From positions 9,820,001-9,884,000 of the forward strand of contig NZ_JASTLC010000001.1 in the NCBI RefSeq assembly GCF_030499575.1: a DNA stretch of 64,000 nt, written 5' to 3'. The notes beneath the pieces are model-generated. The model was not told the origin of the DNA. It made no database searches and was given only the letters and a program-made list of their open reading frames with translations. Of this stretch, positions 23,207 through 31,340 are shown piece by piece. This DNA comes from Streptomyces sp. DG2A-72. GTDB lineage: Bacteria; Actinomycetota; Actinomycetes; Streptomycetales; Streptomycetaceae. The position numbers and the translations under genes were made by a program. Each line of letters starts with the position of its first letter. Within the stretch, counting starts at the first letter, position 1.

Positions 23207-24763
23207 ATGACCAGCCCGCAGCCCGCACCCCAAGCACGGACCACCACTCAGCAGGAGAAGGAGGGCGGTGGCCGGGGCAGCGCGATGGCGCTTCTGGTCA
23301 TCGCCTCCTGCCAGTTGATGGTGGTCCTCGACATCACCATCGTGAACATCGCCCTGCCGGAGATCCAGCGGGACCTCGACTTCTCCACGACGAGCCTGTC
23401 CTGGGTGGTCAACGCCTACACGCTGACCTTCGGCGGACTGCTGCTGCTCGGCGGGCGGGCCGGTGACATCCTCGGCAGACGGCGCGTCTTCATCTTCGGC
23501 GTGCTGCTCTTCGTCCTCGCCTCGCTGCTGGGCGGACTGTCGCAGAACTCCGGCCAACTCCTGGCCGCCCGCGCCCTCCAGGGCGTCGGTGGCGCCATCG
23601 CGTCCCCGACCTCGCTCGCCCTGATCAGCACGACATTCCGCGAAGGCCCCGAACGCAACCGGGCGTTCGGTGTCTTCGCCGCGGTCTCCGCGGGCGGGGG
23701 CGCGATCGGGCTGCTGGCCGGCGGGATACTGGTGGAGTGGCTCAACTGGCGCTGGGTGCTGTTCGTCAACGTGCCGATCGGGCTGCTGATCGTGCTCGCC
23801 ACTCCGCGCTGGATCCGGGAGTCCGAGCGTCACCCGGGCCACTTCGACCTGACCGGTGCGCTCACCTCGACCGTCGGCATGGTGCTGCTGGTGTACGGGT
23901 TCATCCGGGCCGCCCAGGACGGCTGGCGGGACGCACTCACCCTGGCCTCGTTCGGCGCGGCCGTCGTGATCCTGCTGCTGTTCATCCTCGTCGAACGCCG
24001 CTCCAAGCAGCCCATCACGCCCCTGCACATGTTCGCCGACCGCAACCGGGCCGGCACCTACGGGATGATGCTGAGCCTCGCCGCCGCGATCTTCGGCATG
24101 TTCTTCTTCCTGACGCTCTTCGTGCAGAACGTGCTGGACTTCAGCCCGCTCATGACCGGCCTGGCCTTCCTGCCGGTGAGCGCGGTCATCGCCGTCGGCG
24201 CGGGCCTCGCTTCCCAACTCCTGCCGAAATACGGGCCCAAGCCGTTCATGGTGACGGGCGCGATCCTGGCCGCCACGGGGCTTGCCTGGCTGACCCTCAC
24301 CGACGTCCACTCCACCTACGCGGGCAGCATCCTGGGCCCGATCCTCGTCTTCAGCCTCGGCATGGGCATGGAGTTCGTGTCCCTGACCCTGATGGCCCTG
24401 TCCAACGTGCCCACCCACGAGACCGGCGCCGCCTCCGGCCTCCTCAACGCCACCCAGCAGGTCGGCGGCTCCCTCGGACTGTCCATCCTGGTCACCATGT
24501 TCGGCACGGCCAGCAACAACGAGGCCGACAAACAGATCCCGGCCTTCCTTTCCCAGGCGACCCCCGCAGAGCGGCTGCGCTTCGAACGCACCGGTCAGCT
24601 GCCCGCCCCATGGGCCGACGAGATCCTCGCCTCCGGTGTCTCCGCCGCTTTCATCATGGCCGCGATCTTCACCGGTATCGCCGCGGTGATCGCCCTGCTG
24701 GTCATTCAGGTCCGCCCCTCCGACCTGGAGCGCCTCAAGGGCGGGGTGGATCCGGTCCCCTGA
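23207..24763 (+). CDS. DHA2-family MFS drug exporter (EmrB/QacA type)
   Basis: The 518-residue protein is a 14-helix major facilitator of the DHA2 group. It shows QLMVVLDITIVNIALPEIQ (motif D1 of helix 1), the loop 2-3 motif GGRAGDILGRRRVF, and ARALQGVGGAIASPTSLALI with the antiporter-type pattern in helix 5. It should export cationic or hydrophobic compounds with proton antiport. The substrate cannot be inferred. No TetR gene is adjacent, although exporters of this kind usually have one. The tandem repeat at 23111-23134 is the only candidate control element seen. Confidence 0.9.
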   Translation: MTSPQPAPQARTTTQQEKEGGGRGSAMALLVIASCQLMVVLDITIVNIALPEIQRDLDFSTTSLSWVVNAYTLTFGGLLLLGGRAGDILGRRRVFIFGVLLFVLASLLGGLSQNSGQLLAARALQGVGGAIASPTSLALISTTFREGPERNRAFGVFAAVSAGGGAIGLLAGGILVEWLNWRWVLFVNVPIGLLIVLATPRWIRESERHPGHFDLTGALTSTVGMVLLVYGFIRAAQDGWRDALTLASFGAAVVILLLFILVERRSKQPITPLHMFADRNRAGTYGMMLSLAAAIFGMFFFLTLFVQNVLDFSPLMTGLAFLPVSAVIAVGAGLASQLLPKYGPKPFMVTGAILAATGLAWLTLTDVHSTYAGSILGPILVFSLGMGMEFVSLTLMALSNVPTHETGAASGLLNATQQVGGSLGLSILVTMFGTASNNEADKQIPAFLSQATPAERLRFERTGQLPAPWADEILASGVSAAFIMAAIFTGIAAVIALLVIQVRPSDLERLKGGVDPVP

Positions 24764-24846
24764 GCCACGCCACCGCGGCTTGCGGCTGACGGAACCGGCA
24801 CGGCAGGGGTCGCTCCGCGAATCCATGTCCGGCGCGCTGAAGCATT

Positions 24847-25020
24847 CAGGTCGGGCGAAGTCCACTGTGCTTCGGCAGCGCCCTGAAGGGGCGCGGGGCT
24901 GTGTCGATACGCGGCTCCGCCGCGCGGGCGCGACCAGCCACGGCGGCTCCGCGGACGGCCGACGACCCGTCACGGCCCCACGGCGGAGCCGCAGATCGAC
25001 ACCTCAGCGGAGCGCTCAGG
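24847..25020. repeat. Dispersed intergenic repeat, copy A
   Basis: This region starts CAGGTCGGGCGAAGTCCACT and ends GCGGAGCGCTCAG; the core has the pattern GGGGCGCGGGGCTGT, TCGATA, GCGGCTCCGCCGC. A second copy at 53988-54136 shares start, core and end with only scattered differences. Copy A is about 25 bp longer in its second half. It contains self-complementary GCGGCTCCGCCGC, so RNA from it could fold. Both copies lie just after the stop codon of a plus-strand gene. Confidence 0.8.
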
Positions 25021-25233
25021 CGGCAGCGATGTCACCGGAGCGGTCCGCGGCATCGAGTCGGTCACGACGGGCCTGGGCCGGCGGCGTACGGCGGAGACGG
25101 TGACCGTCGTCGGCACGCCGGACAAGGCCGACATCGACGCGTGATGGGAACTCGGCGCGACCCTCGCCACCGGACTGATGAGCTGAAGCGGCGTGGCGCG
25201 TCGGCCGTCCGGTCCACGCGCCGCGCCGGACCG
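25021..25233. other. Intergenic remainder, possible gene fragment
   Basis: From about 25027 to 25144 the plus strand has a protein-like frame (DVTGAVRGIESVTTGLGRRR, then TVTVVGTPDKADIDA) with no start codon of its own. I cannot assign it. It may be the end of a lost gene left behind the repeat. Confidence 0.3.
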
Positions 25234-25983
25234 TCACACGACGTGGTGGACGCGCTGGCTGGTCAGCTCGTAGCGGGCGCCCACGATGGCCAGTTGACCG
25301 CCGGTGACCTTCGCGGCGAGGTCGGGTTCCGCGGCGAGCCGGGCACGGACGAGCCGTACGTTGGCGTCGATCGTGGCGTCGATGCGGGCGTCGCCCTCCA
25401 CGGTGTGATCGATGGCCGGGTTTATCTGGTCGGCCAGGTACTGGATATGGGCGGGCAGTCGCTTCCCGGACTCGTCGGCCTCGACGGCGGCCTTCACGGC
25501 ACCGCACGACTGGTGCCCGAGCACCATCACGAGCGGGATGCCGAGTTCGAGCACTCCGTACGCGATGCTGCCGAGCACCGCCTCGTCCAGCACCTCACCG
25601 GCCGTCCGTACGGTCATCAGGTCGCCCAGACCCTGGTCGAAGACCAGCTCCGGCGGCACGCGGGAGTCGATGCAGCCGAGCACGACCGCGAAGGGATGCT
25701 GGCCCGACGTCAGCGCCTGCCGCACGGCGGGCGTCTCGTCGGGGTGTCGTTCGGTGTAGGTGTGCCAGCGCAGATTTCCCGCGGCGAGTTCACGCCGGGC
25801 CTGATCGGGGGTACTGGGCCGGGTTCGCGTGCTCGTGGCGGGAGGGGCCGCGGACGCGGTGGAGACGCCGGCGGACACGGCACCGAGGACCGCGGCTCCG
25901 GTCAGCCCGGCACGCAGGAGCGCACGTCGGGCGGGCGTCGTGGCGGTCGGCCGGCAGCCGACGGATCTGTGGGGAGTGTTCAC
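25234..25983 (-). CDS. Exported beta-class carbonic anhydrase
   Basis: The 249-residue protein has an N-terminal export signal with ARRALLRAGLTGAAVLG and an Ala-rich end (STASAAPPA), consistent with Tat or Sec export. The mature part is a beta carbonic anhydrase: LGCIDSRVPPELVFDQG holds the first zinc Cys and the Asp-Arg dyad, and VLGHQSCGAVKAA holds the zinc His and second Cys. It should interconvert carbon dioxide and bicarbonate outside the membrane. An exported beta enzyme is less common than cytoplasmic ones but occurs in Streptomyces. It is monocistronic; the next gene upstream ends with a strong terminator at 26111-26140. Confidence 0.9.
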   Translation of the reverse strand: MNTPHRSVGCRPTATTPARRALLRAGLTGAAVLGAVSAGVSTASAAPPATSTRTRPSTPDQARRELAAGNLRWHTYTERHPDETPAVRQALTSGQHPFAVVLGCIDSRVPPELVFDQGLGDLMTVRTAGEVLDEAVLGSIAYGVLELGIPLVMVLGHQSCGAVKAAVEADESGKRLPAHIQYLADQINPAIDHTVEGDARIDATIDANVRLVRARLAAEPDLAAKVTGGQLAIVGARYELTSQRVHHVV

Positions 25984-26110
25984 GCCGCAGAACGTATGTG
26001 CGGCTCGGAGGCCGGTCCCCCGCGTTGCCGAATCATTGCCGGACGTGACGCAATCATGGGCAAGATCGCACCCGCGTTTGGTGAGAGCGAGGGCTGTCCT
26101 TGACAGACCG

Positions 26111-26140
26111 CGGGGCGAGCCGGTCGGCCGGCTCGCCCCG
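26111..26140 (-). terminator. Strong hairpin terminator after the secreted-protein cluster
   Basis: CGGGGCGAGCCGG pairs perfectly over 13 bp with CCGGCTCGCCCCG around a four-base TCGG loop. It lies 28 bp beyond the stop codon of the last minus-strand gene of the cluster at 26168. Confidence 0.75.
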
Positions 26141-26167
26141 CATGCCGTAGGGCCCGGTCGGCCGGCG

Positions 26168-26542
26168 TCAGCAGTCCGGGACGCCCTCGATCTTCTCGCC
26201 GCCCTGCAGGTACAGGTTGTTGACCCAGGCGATGTCGCTGCCGGCGAACTCCTGGACCGCGGTCCACCAGCTGTTCGTGCCGACAGCGGGGTCGGTCACG
26301 GTCTGGCCCTGCTTCTGGCACACGGCGTCCAGCCAGTGCTTCGAGCGGACCGCGAGTACGTTGGACGACGTGTTCGTGTCCTCGCGGAGCTGGACGTCGG
26401 TCGCCCAGATGTAGACGTCGGTGAGGGCCGGGTCGCCGTCGTTCGGCGCGGCCGGGGCGGCCTGGGCCGTGCCGGCGAGGGCGCCGGTGGCGAGCGTGGC
26501 CACAGCGAGCGCGGTGGCGGTGCGGCGGACGAGCTTGTTCAT
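26168..26542 (-). CDS. Small secreted protein, SH3-like (cluster member 4)
   Basis: The 124-residue precursor has a Sec signal peptide (MNKLVRRTATALAVATLA, cleavage likely after AQA). The mature part of about 95 residues reads VYIWATDVQLREDTNTSSNV, then HWLDAVCQKQGQTV, WWTAVQEF and IAWVNNLYLQG, the strand pattern of bacterial SH3 (SH3_3-like) domains, with two Cys. Such domains bind cell-wall peptides or other ligands. It has no enzymatic domain. The ATG has GGGGGAG upstream. It is the last gene of the cluster and is followed by a strong terminator. Confidence 0.75.
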   Translation of the reverse strand: MNKLVRRTATALAVATLATGALAGTAQAAPAAPNDGDPALTDVYIWATDVQLREDTNTSSNVLAVRSKHWLDAVCQKQGQTVTDPAVGTNSWWTAVQEFAGSDIAWVNNLYLQGGEKIEGVPDC

Positions 26543-26592
26543 GTGAGTCTCCCCCGGAGGTGGTGGGTGTGGTGACGGGTGTGGGGCAGCGG

Positions 26593-26979
26593 TCAGCCGC
26601 CGGCCCAGACGCATTCCGTGGGCACCCCGTCGATCCAGTTGGTGGCGTTGTCGATGTAGTAGCTGGGCATCACCCCGTACTTGGTCCAGCCGGGCACCTC
26701 GACGACGACCCAGTACGGGTTCCCGCCGATCGTCTGACCCGGGAACTGGCAGCGCACGAAGACCTCGGTCGGTGCGCTCACCTGCCCCAGTACGGACGGG
26801 CAGTTGGTCGTGGACGGGTGCTCCCAACAGGCGTCGGGGTAGACCTCGCGAATGTTGACGTCGGTCGCCCAGACGCCGTACATGCCGGGTCCGTGTCCGT
26901 CGGCGGCGGCCGTCGGGGCCGTGGCACCGACCAGGGCGAGGGCCCCGGCGGTGGCGAGCAGTCCGATTCTCCTGCGCAT
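26593..26979 (-). CDS. Small secreted protein, SH3-like (cluster member 3)
   Basis: The 128-residue precursor has a signal peptide (MRRRIGLLATAGALALVG, cleavage near TAAADG) and a mature domain with GVWATDVNIREVYPDACW, VFVRCQFPGQTIGG, YWVVVEVPG and MPSYYIDNATNWIDG. The spacing of strands and the ATDVNIRE opening parallel member 4 (ATDVQLRED), so the two are divergent paralogues. It has four Cys, likely forming two disulfides. AAGGAGG precedes the ATG. Confidence 0.75.
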   Translation of the reverse strand: MRRRIGLLATAGALALVGATAPTAAADGHGPGMYGVWATDVNIREVYPDACWEHPSTTNCPSVLGQVSAPTEVFVRCQFPGQTIGGNPYWVVVEVPGWTKYGVMPSYYIDNATNWIDGVPTECVWAGG

Positions 26980-27005
26980 GGCGTACGCCTCCTTCTCGGG
27001 CAGGG

Positions 27006-27404
27006 TCAGCAGGTCGCGGAGGCGGGCAGGTCGCCGTACTCGTTGCCCTTGAGGTAGACGGCGCTCACATAGCCCTCCACGAGCTTCACCCAGACGTCGT
27101 TGGTGACGCCGTGGTCGCTGACGGTCTCGCCGCGCGTCCAGCAGTAGGCGCCGCGCGGCTGGTCTGCCGCGACGCTGCCGACCTTGGCGGTCGAACTGGC
27201 CGGGCCCTGGCGGACGTTGACGTTCTCGTACGGGACGACGGCGTACGGCGCCGCCAGGACACGGACGTCGCCTCGGCCCGTGTCGGACGCGGAGGCGGCG
27301 GTCGTGGCGGTCGCGGCGGTGGCGGTCGTGACGGTGAGCGGGCCGAGCAGGGCGAGCGCTCCGGCGCCGACGAGTGCGGCCCTGGTGTAGGTGCGCGTGG
27401 TCAT
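27006..27404 (-). CDS. Small secreted protein, SH3-like (cluster member 2)
   Basis: The 132-residue precursor has a long signal or Ala/Thr-rich region (residues 1-45) and an SH3-like domain with NVNVRQGPASSTAKVGSV, the classic SH3_3 opening, followed by CWTRGETVSDHGVTNDVWVK and GYVSAVYLKG. It has two Cys. Sequence similarity to members 3 and 4 is low, but the fold pattern is shared. Confidence 0.78.
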   Translation of the reverse strand: MTTRTYTRAALVGAGALALLGPLTVTTATAATATTAASASDTGRGDVRVLAAPYAVVPYENVNVRQGPASSTAKVGSVAADQPRGAYCWTRGETVSDHGVTNDVWVKLVEGYVSAVYLKGNEYGDLPASATC

Positions 27405-27494
27405 GGTGCTCGTTCCCCCTGTGCTGAGGTAGTGCTCTTCGGCGAGGTGGTGCTCTTCAGCGCGGTGCGTACGCGCGCGTGCCGTGCGGGTGGC

Positions 27495-27947
27495 TCAGTG
27501 CCAGCCCGTCTCGGCCAGGACATGGCCGTCGCAGGTGAGCAGCGCGTGCGAGACCCGGCCGTCGAGGTTGTTGCCGATCTTCGTGAATGCGTAGTCGATG
27601 CCCGCGTCGACGGTTTCGGAGACCCACCCGTCGGGGCGCGCGGCTCCGGAGTTCGAACGCTCCAGCACGGCGGCGCAGTTGTCCCGGGAGTTCTCGATCC
27701 GGGCGAAGGAGCCGCAGCTGTCGGAGTAGAAGTACTTCAGCGCCATGCCCTCGGCGTACTGGGTGGCGCCGACCTGCCGGAACGTGCCCGAGCAGCCGGA
27801 GACGGTGGGGTACTGGCCCTCGTGGGCGAAGGCCCCGTAGTTGCCGCCCGAGTGCGGTGCGGCCTGAGCGGTGAACGGCGTGGTCAGTGCCAGCACTGCG
27901 GCGGCACCTCCGGAAATGAGCAGGGTCCTGAGCGAACGGCGGCGCAT
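27495..27947 (-). CDS. Small secreted Cys-containing protein (cluster member 1)
   Basis: The 150-residue precursor has a signal peptide (MRRRSLRTLLISGG, cleavage near AQAAPH). The mature region does not show the SH3 pattern: it contains GQYPTVSGCSGTFRQVG, LKYFYSDSCGSFARIE, DNCAAVLERS and SHALLTCDGHVLAETGW, with four Cys. I recognise no family. It is the first gene of the cluster, and the three SH3-like genes follow with gaps of 90, 26 and 50 bp, suggesting one transcript. Confidence 0.65.
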   Translation of the reverse strand: MRRRSLRTLLISGGAAAVLALTTPFTAQAAPHSGGNYGAFAHEGQYPTVSGCSGTFRQVGATQYAEGMALKYFYSDSCGSFARIENSRDNCAAVLERSNSGAARPDGWVSETVDAGIDYAFTKIGNNLDGRVSHALLTCDGHVLAETGWH

Positions 27948-28060
27948 GAGCCCTCTTTCGGGTCGCGGTGTTCATGGCGGTACGGCTGGACGGTGACCGG
28001 CCGCATGCCTGGTCATCGCCCTTGTTCGCGACCTTAGGGTCCGTCAGCGTCTCTGCGGCA

Positions 28061-28076
28061 CCTGACAATTGTCAGG
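28061..28076. promoter_or_regulatory. 16-bp perfect palindrome upstream of the secreted-protein cluster
   Basis: CCTGACAATTGTCAGG is fully self-complementary with an AT-rich core, which is unusual in this GC-rich sequence. It lies 114-129 bp before the first gene of the cluster and just past the protease terminator, so it belongs to the cluster's promoter region. Confidence 0.55.
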
Positions 28077-28082
28077 ATGGAG

Positions 28083-28113
28083 AAGGCTCCGCCGGGCAGT
28101 CCGGCGGAGCCTT
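28083..28113 (-). terminator. Hairpin terminator after the S1 protease gene
   Basis: AAGGCTCCGCCGG pairs perfectly over 13 bp with CCGGCGGAGCCTT around a five-base loop. It starts 16 bp beyond the protease stop codon. Confidence 0.75.
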
Positions 28114-28128
28114 GTGCCGTCGTACGGA

Positions 28129-29280
28129 TCAGGCGGTGTGCAGGGTCAGCCCGTAGCGGCCCAGGATCTCGTTCACGGGCTGGAACCAGGTCTCCCCGCC
28201 GCCGGAGCAGTTGCCCCAGCCGCCGGAGGTGACGCCCTGTGCCTGGTCACCGCTGATGAAGGAGCCGCCGGAGTCGCCCCCTTCGGCGCAGACGCTGGTC
28301 TTGGTCATCTGGTGCACCGCGCCCTGGCTGTAGTTGACGGTCTCGTTCATGGCCAGCACCCGGCCGCAGTGCCAGTGCGTGGTCGAGCCGGAGCGGCAGA
28401 TGGAGCTGCCGACGGGCGCCACGGCCGAGCCGCGCACCAACTGGTCCGGGACCGTGCCCCAGCCGAGGACCACCGGCACAGTCCACCAGCCGCTGCCGAC
28501 GTTGACCCAGGCGTAGTCGTTGTCCGGGAACGAGGAGCCCTGGAAATTGCCGATGTACGAGCCGTCCCAGCCGCGCACCCCGGCCCCGGCCCCACCGCAG
28601 TGCCCGGCGGTGACGAAGCCGCCGTGGACGGAGAAGCCGATGGAGCAGCGGACGTTGCCGGTGTAGTAGGGGTCGCCGCCGACGGTGCCGGCCGCGAAGG
28701 TCTCGGGCGCTTCCGGGACGGTCCGCACGGTGACCGGTCCGGTTTTGCGAGCCTGGGAGACGAACCGCTGGACATCGTTGTCAGCGCGCTCGTCGCCGAC
28801 CACGTTCACCACGACGGTGTTGGCGGCCGGATCGACGTGCCAACTGCTCACGCCCGAGGGCGCGGACAGCCGGTCGATACGTGCCTTCGCCGCGTCGAGC
28901 TGTCGCGCACTGTGCTCGACGGTGCGGACGGTGGCGCCGACCGCCTCGACGGCCCGTACGGTCGTGGGGGAGGCGTCCGAGGTGACGGCCACGGTCAGCC
29001 GTCCGCTCTCGGCGTCGAACCATGAACCGCCGTACGCGGCTCCGGCGGCCCGGCGTGCCGTGGGTGCCAGCTCCGTGGCGGTCCGCTCGGCCTTCAGCCG
29101 CGCTTCGGCCTGGTCCTTCGACAGCCCGAAGTCCCGCTGCATCGCCTGCAGCAGGCCGGCGGAGACGGGCGGTGTGTCGGGGGAGTCGTTCGCGGAGGCC
29201 GGCAGTGTTCCGGCGGCGGCCCAGCTGCCCAGCATCAGGAGGGCGGCCAGGCCGGCGTGCATGAGTCTGGTGCGTCTCAT
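28129..29280 (-). CDS. Secreted S1-family serine protease (streptogrisin/alpha-lytic type)
   Basis: The 383-residue preproprotein has a signal peptide (about 1-30), an alpha-lytic-type prodomain (about 45-180; YGGSWFDAESGRLTVAV is characteristic) and a chymotrypsin-fold mature protease (about 195-380). The catalytic triad is visible: His in FVTAGHCGG, Asp in FPDNDYAWV and Ser in EGGDSGGSFISG. Three disulfide pairs are possible. The protease is made as a zymogen and released outside the cell. The ATG at 29280 has GAAGGG upstream. A LacI-type palindrome at 29331-29344 suggests carbohydrate-linked control, unusual for a protease. Confidence 0.93.
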   Translation of the reverse strand: MRRTRLMHAGLAALLMLGSWAAAGTLPASANDSPDTPPVSAGLLQAMQRDFGLSKDQAEARLKAERTATELAPTARRAAGAAYGGSWFDAESGRLTVAVTSDASPTTVRAVEAVGATVRTVEHSARQLDAAKARIDRLSAPSGVSSWHVDPAANTVVVNVVGDERADNDVQRFVSQARKTGPVTVRTVPEAPETFAAGTVGGDPYYTGNVRCSIGFSVHGGFVTAGHCGGAGAGVRGWDGSYIGNFQGSSFPDNDYAWVNVGSGWWTVPVVLGWGTVPDQLVRGSAVAPVGSSICRSGSTTHWHCGRVLAMNETVNYSQGAVHQMTKTSVCAEGGDSGGSFISGDQAQGVTSGGWGNCSGGGETWFQPVNEILGRYGLTLHTA

Positions 29281-29330
29281 GGATGTTGCCCTTCGTCGTT
29301 CCAACTAGGTGGGGTGGAACAACCGCAAAC

Positions 29331-29344
29331 TGAGAGCGCTCTCA
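29331..29344. promoter_or_regulatory. LacI-family-type operator upstream of the protease
   Basis: TGAGAGCGCTCTCA is a perfect palindrome of the kind bound by LacI-family regulators such as CebR (whose box is TGGGAGCGCTCCCA). It lies 51-64 bp before the protease start. No LacI-family gene is in the window. Confidence 0.6.
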
Positions 29345-29525
29345 CGAGGGTTGAGCCGAGCTTAGCCACGCGGCCCTATCAGGTCCATGCCAATGCCGTT
29401 GATCGTTCCGCGGGGGTGCGCACGACGCCGCCTCGGATTTGCGGAACCGGCAAAGTGTCTTTGCGGAGGATGTCGTGACGGCGCAGGCTGCACTTCTGGA
29501 TCGTTCAGCACCTCAGGGAGGCACC

Positions 29526-30164
29526 ATGACCGACATCCCCGCCACGGAACCCGCCGCATTCTGGGAGGCCCGCTACCGCGACAGCATCCGAGTGTGGAGC
29601 GGGCGCCCCAACGACCTGCTCGTCCGTGAGGCGGCCGATCTCCGCCCGGGCACCGCCCTCGACCTGGGGTGCGGTGAGGGCGCCGACGCCGTCTGGCTGG
29701 CGTCGCGCGGCTGGCGCGTCACCGGCGTCGACATCTCCGCCACAGCCCTCGAACGCGCCGCCGAGCACGCCGTCGAGGCAGGTGTCGGCGACCGGGTCGC
29801 CTGGGAACGGCACGAACTGGGCGAGACCTTTCCGCAGGGACGCTTCGACCTGGTGAGCGCGCACTATCTGCAGTCGCCGGTCGGAATCGACCAGGAGGAG
29901 GTGCTGCGGCGGGCCGCCGAAGCGGTCGCCGCCGACGGCACCCTGCTGCTCGTCCTGCACGCCGCCTGGCCGTCGTGGCAGACCAAACCGCCCTTCGACG
30001 TGGAGTTCCCCACGCTCGACGGTGTGCTCGCCCAACTCGCCCTGCCCGAAGGGAGTTGGACCGTCGCGACCATGGAGACGGTCCGCAGGCCGAGCGTCTC
30101 GCCCGACGGCATCGAGGGCCACCGGGACGACAACGTGTGGCGCATCCGGCGCACCGGCCCCTGA
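29526..30164 (+). CDS. Class I SAM-dependent methyltransferase (thiopurine-methyltransferase-like)
   Basis: The 212-residue protein has a Rossmann-type SAM-binding domain. Motif I is ALDLGCGEGADAVWLA, followed by GVDISATALERA and the acidic FDLVSAHYL. The start FWEARYRDS and overall size resemble tellurite-resistance or thiopurine-type methyltransferases. The acceptor substrate is unknown. The ATG has CAGGGAGG upstream. It converges with the next methyltransferase gene, five bases away. Confidence 0.88.
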   Translation: MTDIPATEPAAFWEARYRDSIRVWSGRPNDLLVREAADLRPGTALDLGCGEGADAVWLASRGWRVTGVDISATALERAAEHAVEAGVGDRVAWERHELGETFPQGRFDLVSAHYLQSPVGIDQEEVLRRAAEAVAADGTLLLVLHAAWPSWQTKPPFDVEFPTLDGVLAQLALPEGSWTVATMETVRRPSVSPDGIEGHRDDNVWRIRRTGP

Positions 30165-30169
30165 CCGGA

Positions 30170-30818
30170 TCAGTCGGCCGAGGGCTCCCGCTCGCAGTGC
30201 ACGAACAGATGCGGCTCGGGCGGGGCATCGGGGAGCGCGGGCGTGAACATCACGGTCTCCTCGGACAGCACCGCCAGGCCCGCAGCGGTGAGCATGGCGG
30301 TGAAGTCCTCGGGGCAGAAGCTGGTCGCGCGCACGGACCGCCCCATGAAGACGGTCTCGAAGTCCTCGACGTCGACCGGCACCGTGGCGAGCGCCATATG
30401 CCCGGCGGGCCTGAGCGCACGCGCCAGGCGCCGTACGAGGTCGGACTGCTCCCGGCGGGACATCTGCAACAGTGAGAAGTACACGCAGACCGCGTCGAAC
30501 GCGCCCTCGTCGAGGGGGACTTCGCGGATGTCGGCGCAGCGGAAGGCGGCGTCGGGCACCTGCCGGGTGGCGAGGTCCACCATGACGGGGGAGACGTCGA
30601 TCCCGAGGACGTCATGTCCCGCCGCCGCGAGCGTCTCGGCAGTGGGCCGCCCCGTTCCGCTGCCCACGTCCAGCACCCCGGCTGCCGGGGGCGAGACGGC
30701 CGAGCAGCCGTCGCAGCGAGGCCCGATGCGCCTCGGACTGCGCGAAGGCCTTCTCGTACGTGGCCCTCAACGCGTCGAACACCACCGCGGCCGGCGGACG
30801 CCGCTCCTCTGCGGTCAC
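30170..30818 (-). pseudogene. Class I SAM methyltransferase interrupted by a single-base frameshift
   Basis: From the GTG at 30818 (with AAGGGGGCAGG upstream) the frame encodes VTAEERRPPAAVVFDALRAT through RASLRRLLGRLAP, a typical start. At about 30680-30691, in a run of G/C, the frame must change to continue into VLDVGSGTGRPTAETLAAAG (SAM motif I) and the remaining 165 residues, ending with HLFVHCEREPSAD. Removal of one base restores a protein of about 215 residues. It is either a young pseudogene or a base-call error in a homopolymer. The downstream half alone (from about 30676) lacks the N-terminal helices. Confidence 0.8.
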
Positions 30819-30831
30819 CCTGCCCCCTTCG

Positions 30832-31224
30832 CTACGCGCGTGCCCGGGCATCGTCGCAACGGGGCTGGGACGGCCCGAGATGGTTGGTGCCGATGTGCCG
30901 CTCGAAACCGTCCGCCGTGGTGTCCTGCGGCACCGCCATGACCCCCGCGTTGTTGATCAGTACGTCGACCTCGCCGTCGAGACCGTCGGCGAACGCCCGC
31001 ACCGACGACAGATCGGCCAGATCGAGACGCCGGACCTCCGTGTCCCCGCCGATCGGCTCCGCCGCCGCCCGCGCCCGGTCCGGGTCCCGGCACGCCATGA
31101 TCACGCGGGCGCCGGCCTCGGCCAGCGCCCGGGTGAGCACCGCGCCGAGCCCGCTGTTCGCGCCGGTGACGACCACCGTGCGCCCGTGCTGGTCGGGTAC
31201 GTCCGCCGCCGTCCACTTGGTCAT
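30832..31224 (-). pseudogene. Short-chain dehydrogenase, truncated after the first third
   Basis: The frame starts as a normal SDR: MTKWTAADVPDQHGRTVVVT, then GANSGLG (cofactor motif TGxxxGxG), LDLADLSSVRAFADGL and INNAGVM, up to IGTNHLG. It then runs out of family sequence after 130 residues. The catalytic Ser and YxxxK, normally near residues 150-180 of a protein of about 300, are absent. The remainder appears deleted, joining the fragment to the 13-bp gap before the methyltransferase. It cannot be an active oxidoreductase. Confidence 0.8.
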
Positions 31225-31340
31225 GTGGCATCACTCCCGCCGTGCCCCGGCAGGACGATTCTCGCGGCCGGCGGCAGCGGGAGCCAGCCGTCGTCGTCAC
31301 CGGCCCGCAGATGCGGGTGCGCGAGAGCACCCGCACCGGT

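Noticed and set aside
23009..24973. 654-codon minus-strand frame opposite the MFS exporter
   Set aside because: It is rich in Gln, Asp and Gly in a pattern that mirrors the codon structure of the exporter.
24847..25020. CRISPR array or IS end for the repeated segments
   Set aside because: Only one unit occurs at each locus, there are no regular spacers, and no transposase or terminal inverted repeats are next to them.
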